The notes beneath the pieces were generated by a model, which saw only the letters and a list, made by a program, of their open reading frames with translations, did not search any database and was not told the DNA's origin. Below, piece after piece: positions 48,910 to 59,000 of a DNA stretch of 64,000 nt. Origin of the DNA: Marchantia polymorpha subsp. ruderalis (lineage: Eukaryota > Streptophyta > Marchantiopsida > Marchantiales > Marchantiaceae); the NCBI GenBank assembly GCA_037833965.1, contig AP031357.1, positions 5,538,001-5,602,000 of the forward strand, written 5' to 3'. Each line of letters opens with the position of its first letter. Within the stretch, counting starts at the first letter, position 1. Position numbers and translations under genes: made by a program.

Positions 48910-49122
48910 GAGTAAGGGAAGGTGTTAGATACACATACTCTTAGAGTGCGTACGGTTAGTTTAGTATGTCGTCTTATGTTAGCTATCACCTTAATATAAA
49001 AATAAGGACCTAAGCAAACCAGGTAATCAGATGTGTAGCCGTTGCGGTGATTAGAGATAATGCAACACTAGAAATCAAGATAAACTCGACAATATGTATT
49101 CGATCTCTTCACTAATATTTCA
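48910..49122 (+). repeat. Polypurine tract and putative start of the copia 3' LTR
   Basis: A purine run AGTAAGGGAAGG (48,911-48,922) directly precedes TGTTAGATACACATACTC, the usual TGTTAG start of a copia LTR. The LTR end is not fixed; ATTTCA near 49,122 is a candidate. Without a 5' LTR to compare, the boundary stays open. Confidence 0.5.
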
Positions 49123-49241
49123 GCGATGACGATGAGTGTACTTCCAACAGGCAGCCGACCTGCGGGGAGTGGGCTGCTTCTCCACCATGACCTCGTCTGT
49201 GACCCTCAAATTTAAATTATTTTGCTATTATAACTGCAGGC

Positions 49242-49272
49242 ACTGTTGTTATTCGAGAAGTGTAGAAGTTGG
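49242..49272 (+). repeat. Dispersed repeat, copy 2
   Basis: Matches 23,085-23,115 (GTTATTCGAGAAGTGTAGAA, then one mismatch, then TGGATTGTG). No other shared flank. Confidence 0.6.
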
Positions 49273-50415
49273 ATTGTGCGCTTCATTCATTTACTCTCTA
49301 CTTTTTATCCGGTATATGCATTGCAATAAGGAAATTATTAATCTCGTATTCACTTTCTCTATGCATTTAACAGTAGAACAGTGGTGGCAAAGAGTGATAG
49401 TTAGTTAGTATTTTCCAAATATGGAACTACAAATCTTAACTTAAGGGTTACGATAGTCACTTGAAGATAAAGTTTTGAAGTTAATACTTCTTGTTTACGT
49501 GTGAGTAAAGAATTGTGTATATAGTGGTAGCTAGATTGTAAATAGCACATATCAAAACACTCATTTAGCAAGTGGTTACTTTCTTAGTTGATTATGATAT
49601 TTTTTTGAAATCTTTCCAACCTAGAACTACTTCCATATCAAATTAACATGAATGATCATTTTTTATAAGAAATTCATTGAAATGAAAAAGAACTTTAAAT
49701 CAAAATGAAATACCTACACTCATGTTAGTCAAATGAAATATTTGAAAAGATTTCATAAAAGTATTTATGATGTAGAGTAATTTTAATTAAAAAAATATTT
49801 TATACTTTTATAATTTTAAGAGATCACAAACAAATAATTTTCATTCAATCTTTGAAATTCATGAAATTTTTTAACTACTTGTAAGATTTTTAAATGTTTA
49901 TTTCTAGACCCAACTTTTTTTTTTTGAAGATTTTAAACACACAACTCAAGATTTTTGAACACAAGTTTTCAAATACTTGATAAGCTGATGACATTGATGC
50001 AAACTCTAATTCCAACCAACATGAGAAGTGTCATTTTCAACTTCGAAAAGCTATATTGACTATTTAACTTACAGTTGTACAATTAACACATATCCTCTAT
50101 TTATCTTATCATAAGGAAATTAAAAATGTAATTTATCATTATGTTCAAAATTTATCAAGTCTAAAAAGCATATATTTCATATATGTATATTATTTTGAGA
50201 GATAAAAAAATATTAATTTAATTCAATTATAAAATAATTAAATATCGAATTCATTTTGCAAAATATATTCTCCAAAGTGATTATACACTTGTGAGATGTA
50301 TTAAAATAAAAAGCATGGAAAAATTTCAAATCAAATTTCTATTATCTTTATGTAGATAATATAAAGCACTGAAAATGGCTTTATAATGTTTTGTATATAA
50401 AAAAAATTTATCAAC

Positions 50416-50437
50416 ATATATATATATATATATATAT
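50416..50437. repeat. (AT)n microsatellite
   Basis: An uninterrupted TA dinucleotide run of about 22 bases. Confidence 0.95.
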
Positions 50438-50669
50438 CCTGAAAGGCTAGTTCCACTTCACATCATATGTTGACGTGGAACATGCATGCATGGGAGAGTG
50501 GTCGTTCATGATGGCGGTTGGTTCCTCTCTATTCCGATTTCGGGCAAATTTCAGCAAGTCCGACACAAAGGCAGCGCTAAACGAGTAGAAGAAACTACGA
50601 AGCAGATGATCTTCGCGTTCTACCGATCGCAACGATGAGGCCAATTGACGGAGCGAGCTAACATCAACA

Positions 50670-52223
50670 TCATTGCAGATCGACCAGAAGAGGCTCGAAC
50701 GTAAAGCCCAGAAAAGATCCACTGTTGTACGAGTTCATGCTTCTATCCATGGATTGAAAACGACTCGAGCGGTTCCAGTTTCCGATTCTCTCTTGTAGCA
50801 GTCGGATGCTGCGCCGTCCACTCTGCGGATGATGGAAGTTTGCTGCAGGGATGAGCGTTTTCCATGCGCTCTCAGGTGGGTCATTGAAATTGTAAGAAAC
50901 GACAGAGAAGGACTTGGAATCGAGTGTCGTGGCCATGACGATCAGTTTGTCGCCCTGGACTTTGTCTGCCACCGGGAAAATCTGCAGCATCATCGTCGAA
51001 TGCGAAGACTGCGAAGGACTGACATCAACTTGTCCAGACCTTCTGGATGTGGAGCTTTCCCCAGCTGCGGCACTCACTCTCACGTCATCCATCGTCCACG
51101 AGCTTAGCAATGTCCACTCTATCTCCATCTCAGGTTCCATCGTCGACGAGCTCTTGAAAACACGCAATTCCCGGACGAAGGATTCGCCGGCAGACAAGGG
51201 CGAGGAAACTGCCACTAGAATCCACTCCTTATTTCTTTCGAATATTTCAAAGTACTGGACCATGGGCTTAAGCCCACATACGAGCTCCGGTGGGTACAGC
51301 AAGCAGGAGTACCAAGTGTAGTTCTCGACACTGAACCAGCTCAGGGCCTCCCCCGAATACTCTCCTGCCTGCGGGGAGGACCAGCCGTGCTTGTGATCGC
51401 GTCTCTCTATCACGCAAATCAGCTCGTGATCGTGGAAGCTTTTCACCTCGTGCAGAGTCATCTCGGAGATGGTCTTCAACTTTTCATGGCATTGCCATCT
51501 TCCGTCGACGGACGAGTAGAGAAATATGTCAAATTCTGTACTGGCACTATAACCGATCGGCCTATTCCTGCGCGCTACTAAAACCTTGTGGTGGGACACT
51601 GAATCTGTCGTAGCTGCATGATCTGTTTTGGCAACGATCAGGTCAGGGAAGCGGCATGGAACGGGTGGAAGCTGGATTTGATATCCTGTGAGAGGATTGT
51701 AGGCCCAGATTGCGATCAGAGCAGGTTGCGTGGTTTTAGCAGCTTTGAGTGAATAGAAGTCCTCCTGCTGGCGCAGAAAGAAGAGGCCATTAGCACTCGT
51801 GTTACAGAGAGCGAGGCCTACATTTGCAGGAGCCATCAGCCGCTTCAGCTCGCGGTGCGGCGTCCAGTTGTAGCACTGGTTGCGCTGAACGTCGTACAGC
51901 ACATGCTGATGCAAAATTCTCTCGTGCCAGAGCACCAACCATCTCTCGTCGGGCTTATTCTTCACCCAATACTTCCGGAGGAAAGAAGCCGAGCTCGGAG
52001 GTAAAGGAAAAGGCGACCCCGATATGGCCGTCCAACTCCTCGACACGAGTCGGCTTCGGATGAGATCCACGACCCCCAAGCGACTCAGAATGTTGGACAT
52101 CACATCTTGTGGCAAACTGCTGATTCCAGTTTCCTTCTGGCCTTCGTAAATGCTCGAACTCGAAGTAGCCAGAGCACCTTCAGAATCCGTGTCTCTCACT
52201 ACCACCTCCGAGTTGCTGCCCAT
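50670..52223 (-). CDS. F-box protein (single exon, 517 aa)
   Basis: The N-terminal F-box at residues about 35-75 (SLPQDVMSNILSRLGVVDLI, then SRLVSRSWTAI) is the Skp1-binding module of SCF ubiquitin ligases. After it, about 400 residues have the spaced W/Y/F pattern of plant F-box proteins with kelch- or FBA-like beta-propeller ends (AIWAYNPLTGYQIQLPPVP, DIFLYSSVDGRWQC, ALSWFSVENYTWY, SFSVVSYNFNDPPESAW), but no clear kelch repeat count. The start at 52,223 (MGSNSEVVVRD) is the first Met, and the ORF is uninterrupted. The target is unknown. A smaller minus ORF overlapping the 3' end (50,447-50,722) is probably only 3' UTR. Confidence 0.88.
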   Translation of the reverse strand: MGSNSEVVVRDTDSEGALATSSSSIYEGQKETGISSLPQDVMSNILSRLGVVDLIRSRLVSRSWTAISGSPFPLPPSSASFLRKYWVKNKPDERWLVLWHERILHQHVLYDVQRNQCYNWTPHRELKRLMAPANVGLALCNTSANGLFFLRQQEDFYSLKAAKTTQPALIAIWAYNPLTGYQIQLPPVPCRFPDLIVAKTDHAATTDSVSHHKVLVARRNRPIGYSASTEFDIFLYSSVDGRWQCHEKLKTISEMTLHEVKSFHDHELICVIERRDHKHGWSSPQAGEYSGEALSWFSVENYTWYSCLLYPPELVCGLKPMVQYFEIFERNKEWILVAVSSPLSAGESFVRELRVFKSSSTMEPEMEIEWTLLSSWTMDDVRVSAAAGESSTSRRSGQVDVSPSQSSHSTMMLQIFPVADKVQGDKLIVMATTLDSKSFSVVSYNFNDPPESAWKTLIPAANFHHPQSGRRSIRLLQERIGNWNRSSRFQSMDRSMNSYNSGSFLGFTFEPLLVDLQ

Positions 52224-52359
52224 CCAGGTCCAGTAAAAAGAAATGAGGGAATTCTACAATCTGCTGACTGCTGTCAGGTGCAGTCGATCTGTCCACCGAT
52301 TTTTCAACGATTTTTCGACAGCTCTAGCACTGTGGGCACGCCAACTTGCGGTTCAAGTT

Positions 52360-52391
52360 GTCGAATCCAAGCCCAAGAGCTTGGATTCGAC
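52360..52391. repeat. Perfect 13 bp hairpin upstream of the F-box gene
   Basis: GTCGAATCCAAGC and its exact complement flank the 6 bases CCAAGA. It lies about 140 bases upstream of the F-box start codon, so in its promoter or 5' leader. It may be a transcript hairpin, a protein-binding palindrome or chance. Confidence 0.75.
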
Positions 52392-54061
52392 GTCCAAAGC
52401 TTCCAGCAAGCCGTGTCATTCGCTGTATACCTCTGCCATCGATGGTATAAGCTTGCAGAGCGTGGGTTGCGATCCACAGCTTAGCCAACATTTTGTGGTT
52501 CGGGGAAATGTTCCGTTAGACTTATGCGTTTTGAAGTTTTAAAGTCTGATAATTGATTTCGAGTTCGATTGATCTTTGAGTAAATATCAGGCACCCACGA
52601 ACAACGGCACTTGCAACCGATATGATTTGTTAGTTTCGTTGAGCAGAGTTTGAAACGAAGCAAGCTCTCTGCTTCCTCACAGGAACGATTTAGAACATGC
52701 GACCAGTCAAGATGTTCAGACTGAATTTCAACTTGCAGCCGAGGTGCCTTCTAATGCTGAACAGATCAAATGTGCCAACGGGAAAATCTTTCTCTTCGAT
52801 CGCAGTGGTTCTGTCTTGGAGTCCAACATTTACTTCAGCTCAGATGTCTGCCTTCTAACGTTCGGATGACATCGTCGTTGCAGGAGGCTGGCTGCCATCG
52901 TCATGCAGCAGACCGGAACCATAATAGTGGACACGGTTAGAAGTTGTGAGTCTGAGTCTGAACTGCATTGAACGCTCGTGTATGATCTGCTCGAACCCGG
53001 GTTCCTCCGCCGGAGGGCGATGCAGGGGAATCAGTGATTGTAAGAGCGCAGAAAACAGATCCGGGGTCGAATCATGCTACAAACAAGCCTAACACAAAAG
53101 AAGAAGTGTTGGACCTTATCGACAGATCTTCTTCTCATGTTCACTTCGACAGTGAGATGCTCATCGCTCACATTCCCGGAAGTCTTGTATTTCCGGTCCA
53201 AAAATTTCCCCCAAACAAAATGAGGCTGCACGCAAAAAAGCTTGGTGACCATAATTTTGAGTTTCTTTAACTTGATAATATGAAAAAAGCTGTAAGTCAC
53301 TTTCTCAAATTTGTTTTTGCTGCATTATCTTTCACGGAAAACTGCAAAAAATGAAACATTTTTGCTCCATTTCAGTTCACCTGAACTTCAATATCTTACA
53401 CAATCGTCGCAGTATTAGAAGTGTTGGTGAAGAAGAGGGTTTCAAATCTTTCAATTTTTTCTAAAAAAGTTCAGATCATATCCTTCTTTGTATGAGAAAC
53501 CCCAAATTGAGCTTCTGGAAATATGAGATGTAGAAACATGTGTTCTCCACAAACAATGTTGTTCACTAGCAAATATGTTAGGTTATTTGTAATTTTACTT
53601 GCAAAATTAACATAGAGGGTATTGAGGTTATAGTCCTCAAGACATGAATCAAGGAGAACTTTTCAATAAGAACAAGGCCGTCAAGCCACTATTTATGAAG
53701 TTTGGACAAAAGGGATTGGTCTTATTACTGAACATAACGATCTTCTTATGCTTGATTTCTATGGATGCAGTAGACTTGGATGTGAATCGATTTGACGGAT
53801 AAACATTGAATAGTACGAGGATAATTATGAAAGAATATCTGAACATTCCTAGAACATAGGAACACTCATTAGATGTGATATTGATAAAAGGGAGAAATGA
53901 AAATTTTGAACACAGAAACTCGCAGTCCTCTATATCTTGTAACTCTTTGAAGATAGTGATATGCTATTACAAGTGTTCAACATTCACCCGCGTAACCCAA
54001 AGGTTATTTATGTTATAAAGATTCAAAACAGGTATATAATCTAAACATATGACTCAGACTT
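52392..54061. other. Intergenic region
   Basis: No recognised gene. A plus-strand ORF at 53,034-53,270 (78 aa, ending LHAKKLGDHNFEFL) has no domain I know. Sequence at 52,885-52,945 reads RRLAAIVMQQTGTIIVDTVR, which looks protein-like but cannot be extended. Both could be pieces of a decayed gene. Confidence 0.4.
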
Positions 54062-54138
54062 TATTGGACCATTTCTCGATTTGTGCGTGTCATCCTTGCC
54101 GCAGGACCGTGCTAATCTTCTCTATGTACAATTTTATA
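54062..54138 (-). pseudogene. Truncated U6 snRNA copy
   Basis: On the minus strand the sequence runs from ATAAAATTG through AGAGAAGATTAGCA, then GGATGACACGCACAAATCGA and GAAATGGTCC, which is the body of U6. The 5' stem-loop and cap-proximal bases are missing. The middle has small changes (CACGGTCCTGCGGCAAGG instead of the usual order), and no T-run terminator follows. The element looks retroposed or eroded. Confidence 0.88.
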
Positions 54139-56013
54139 GCTCGAGAGTAATATCAATAAAAGAGTATTTATCGGCATAAACTATTTATTGATTTTATTTG
54201 ATTCACAAACCACATAAGTTGAAACTCGGAATTGGACAGGATAAAATTTTGGCTTCAAAGGTACTACGAGATGAAGATGGACGGCGCGACTAACTAAGCG
54301 TAAAAGGGTCCCTGATAGCATTAGATAAAAGTATTGTCAAGTACTTCGACATTGTCACCGGTATCTTACACACCCACTGAACTAGGAACCCATTCGTTGT
54401 GCCCATCGGCTTGAAATCAAACCCGATGGGCTGATGTACGATGGACGATGGGGCTGAGAATGCAACTAGTGGACAGTAGAATTCATGTTGTTAGTTGGGG
54501 CTGCCACTGAAGTGTATGAAAATTTACTGATCTCTTCCTAATAGTGAACAGAAGGAAATGAATACATCATGGTTATGATCGATAATGTTCAAGAGTCTAC
54601 CCGTACTCTTGCCGGTCGAAAGGCACTCTTGTTAGAAGGACGAAGCTAATGGAAGTAATGCTTTGATCCGGGCTTTCTACTCTCTTGTAGCGGAGCTCAC
54701 AATTACTTTAAACGGAATGTGCTCGAGGAGCTTCATAAGATAGCGGGTACAAGTTGATGCACGCCCTTGGGACGTTATCGAGCGTCAGAACAGTCTAGAC
54801 TAGCACTTTTGATCGCCTAATGGGTAACATCAATAATTTTTTCTTTACTTCGAACTTCTGCTCTACTACATTCGATACAGATCGGAATGCTTCAGGATCT
54901 GGTTGAAGGTGTAAACAGTGTTCACAGTAATAAGCGTCAACATTCCATTCATTGTCTGCGCATGCTTTTTAAAGACATCGTGACTCATAACTCTCGGATT
55001 GAGTACATGTGCTCAGTCTAGCTGTATATCATTTCAATGCATGGAGGTATACAAGAATCAAGTTCAGAAGAATTCTATTCCCACTCCGTTACGATCAGTA
55101 AAGGATTGTTTCGAAAGTGTGGACCATTCACATAAAATCTGCACAACATGATACCTGCCTACCAGCTAGCTCCGATGCCAAACACAATGTAACCTCCCGT
55201 ACGAAGGCCACACACAACTCATTGTATTAGCACATTCACATGAAAACAGCGTCACGTTTTCGTTACACTTACAAAGTTTCCTAGTGCTTGAACTAACAGT
55301 GACTTTTATGAGACCTAATTCAGCTATCTTGGCGACTGCTCCTGAAAAGAAAGACGGATGAGGAGATTCGCAAAAACCTAGATAGATCATAGATGGGGCT
55401 AATAGGTTTTGTGAGATAGTACAGGACCTCGTTCCCCGTAAAGTGAGGTCAATGTAGCAGACATACAGAGGTGCCACCTTATAAAATCTGCAGCAACGGC
55501 TCTAGGCATGAAAAATTTCTACAGAACCATTTTTGTAAGGGTAAACTGACACCCTTACTTTGTACGAACATGTGTTGAACCTCCCCTGGCTACAATCCTT
55601 GCATGCGGTTCTGACCGACCACCCGGGATTTAGATTATCAGGCAGTTCAAATGGAAATGTCCACATTTCAGGTGATCGGCTGCTGTAAACACCCTTCGAT
55701 CCGCAATGCAACGCCGTTGCGTCGTCAAAACTGTCACTGACCACAGAACTGAGAGTTCTGCGCTTAATTGTGGACTCCAAGCACAACGAACACCACAAGC
55801 TTTTCCAATCATTCCTCAAAACCCAGGTCCTGCTACAGAGAAAGATGCAGCACGTTTCTAGCCAGGAGAAGTTCATTAAGTCTGTCTCTTGACAAGCCCA
55901 ATCTTGAGGTCGTTGGAGTTCAGCACCTCTTTCTGTCAACATCGAAAGGAATGTTTTACGTCCAAAGGAGCAAGATAACAGTGGAAACATTGGAAGTAAA
56001 TGTCGTCCAATTG
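54139..56013. other. Intergenic region downstream of PARP2
   Basis: No recognised gene. Minus-strand ORFs at 55,166-55,477 and 55,502-56,017 are Cys-rich by composition but resemble no family I know. The second overlaps the last PARP2 exon in another frame and is taken as chance. Confidence 0.45.
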
Positions 56014-59000
56014 TCACCTGTTCTTATATACAAATTTCGTCAACAGAAGGTACTTCATCCGAATCTGTGCGGTGTTGTATACAATAAACTCATTGTAGAG
56101 AAGATACTGCAATCAGCCAAGAAACAAGAAAGACGTCAGGGTGTTGAACGCGAGTGAAACCATCAGTATGTAATTCAGCCCCAGGTGAAAGTTTTGGCAA
56201 ACCGACATGAAGAACATATTTGAGATCTTTCGGAAAGCAATAGAACACATCAAAACGATAGCATTTGACAATGTGGAAACGAAAAACCACTTGGTTTGGT
56301 TAATGTTAGATGCACATCAGGCAGGTAATTGAGAAAGCTTGCAGAACATATGAGCGAACTAAACAGTAATTTGCATACACCACTGATAAACGTCCCCGTT
56401 CGAATATAAGAATTAGAAAGAGAACTGCACCACGAAGCGTAGCGTATAATTAACAAAAGCAGGAATATCACTCTACGCCGGGCCCAGAACAGCAATCCCT
56501 GTTTTCTGAATGCAAGTGACTACATCATGAGAACAGAAGCAGTTGGGCATACAGTAGACCGGTCATGTGGAAAACATGAACGCTCAACTCTGGATTGTAC
56601 GGAAAGCTCTAAGAAGATGTATGGAAAAATCACTTCAAGCAGATGCCTGTTACGGGACATAACTATAAAACTGTGCCTGCCCATAGGAAAAAGCACGGGA
56701 AAAATCGTATCATAGAGTACCAATCTAAAGACTTCTTAAATGAAGAGCCACTCTTACTTGTACTACAAAAAGTCCTTCTAATCAACACTGTTAAAGCGTC
56801 AGAAGAATGGTGACATCAGCTTCAGAAATACGTCTATGCTATGTGACGAAATGTTATGAAGTTCTTTGCATAAATCCGGATGGTAGAAACGACATTGAAG
56901 TGATAGGAACCAAGTAACAAAGCAAGAAGGATGTGAAGACTCCATATATAAGCAAGATATCTAAGTAATATCAGTACAATCGCGAAAGAAGTAGTGACGT
57001 ACTTCAGGAGGACCCCTGCCACATCAACCTGACATGACCAGCATCAAGATGAAACATAACTGCTCTATTGACCACTTTGCAAGCAGCCATGGAAGATACG
57101 ATATTGTGCAATCGATGAAGGACCATATTAAAACGAAACGCTAGATGGATACAGATGGGCGATACACGTACCCCGCCTTTTCCTACTCCCTTCTTAGGCT
57201 TCCCCATGGGCACAACAACACCATTATCTAGAGTCTTGAACTGCTTCGGATCAGGGGCGGTGTTCCCTACACCTTTCGTGCTGCACAGGATATGCATAAG
57301 TCAAGAATCGGTATACGACTTCAACTTTTCCTCAGCCTTCACGATTCACATTGTTTAGTAATCTGCATAAACTTCGGCGTCTAATCGAAACCACATTCCA
57401 GCATCAGACACGCAGGAAGTAAGCTTAACAAATATACGCACCTAAGCAACCCAGGTGGTAGCTTGTCAGCATTATAGTCAGATGTGGTGAGCTCTCGCAT
57501 ATCTCCTAGTGCGACCTACAGGAGGTAATCAGATCATCAAATTTCACATGTCAAGTTATAACAAAGCCTTTGGCAGATTGAAGTTGCAGTTTCTCAAGTC
57601 GGAAGAAAGTTTCTCGCCGCACCTCACACAACAGGAGAATTCCCGTATTTTCGGTTGGGGATGTATAACAGTAATTAGCACTCTTTGAAACCATATCTGC
57701 GAAGTATACACCTTTACCAAACATATAGCCAGTCACTGGAGCCTCTGGAGGTGCAATCCTCAGACCTGTTGAGGATGACAAGGTGTTAGAGGCTACATAC
57801 GACGTTCAGAAATTGAACACGAGGAACTGAAGTAGTAGGCCCTTGTACAGTGAAATTTCAACTTATGCCTGCAGAAGCTTACCTTGTGAAAGAATACCAG
57901 TCCAGTTACACAGTCTTGATCCATGCCATAGAAGCATACGGTTCTTTTCGTCTGCAAACTAATAGAGAACAAAAGCAGAGAACAAAAGCATACACATAAT
58001 CATGTGTATCAGATCCTTCAATGTAGCATTCATACAATTTTCGACGTCCTCAAGATTCATCCAGCTGATTGGATCTTTACCAAAACGGACGTACTCTATT
58101 CTACTTTGGAGGTTGAACGGAGCCTTTTCGAAAAAAAATCTAGTATGAGGTGTTAGACTTACTGGCTTGAATCGGCTATCTTCGTTTTCTCTTTCAAGGT
58201 CGTATATCTGCTCCACTTGTAGACTGTAAGCGCCATGTGTCTCAGCGTGAGTGTTGCTCACATATTCTTTAATCTGGAAAAAAAGGACCGATATGTTCAT
58301 GGTGGATGTTGCTGATTGCAGATATACAGAATCCGTGAAATATGCGAGGAAACGAAATTTTTAACGGATTCCTCAAAACAGGAAAATTTAGTGAAAAAAA
58401 CTTATGAGACCTACCCATGCAGCATCAGGACTATCCATAGGCATCGGTTCGATCTTGCACTTAAGCTTTTCATAATGACCGTATGCAGGATCATCCTGTT
58501 ATGAGAATTGACAAAGAACACGTTCGAAACGGCGCAAAATGTCAATGCTTCAAAAAGTGCGGCGCAAAGGATGGTAGTTTTGAAAGTAGTTCAAGATATA
58601 GAGCCAGATCTAGAAGTCCTATCAGGATCCAGCTGCAGGAATTAGAGATTTGGAGGATCACAACACGAATAACTACAATCAACGCACCTCATCATCTGCA
58701 GTATTAAGGATCTTGGAGGCCAGCTCAATTTCTCCGAGTGCTTCGACCTACATACGGAAGCATGGAATAAGGCTGACATCTCAATTTCCAAGGTATGCTT
58801 TGGGTAATTATGAAGGCGGTACATTACAAGAGGGCGATTACTATATGAAAATTTTGTTCGTTACGTGCAGGAAAACCGCGCTAATAACAGCATGAAACGA
58901 ACGAAGACAAGAATTGCTTAGGTTTGTACAGAAAGTTACCATTTCCAGTTTCTTTTTCAAGACTTGGGGATCACTGATGACAAATTGACCTGCATAACTT

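Larger units (their letters stand above)
49123..50446. other. AT-rich intergenic region
   Basis: From about 49.4 kb the sequence is strongly AT-rich with many poly-A/T runs and no credible ORF. It holds dispersed-repeat copy 2 (49,242-49,272) and a dinucleotide run near 50,420. It lies downstream of the minus-strand F-box gene. Confidence 0.6.

Noticed and set aside
57959-58300. Minus-strand 113 aa ORF as one PARP2 exon
   Set aside because: Only 58,163-58,273 fits PARP2 ([20 protein letters not shown]). The rest reads into an intron after a GTAAGT donor; the next exon is at 57,952-57,894.
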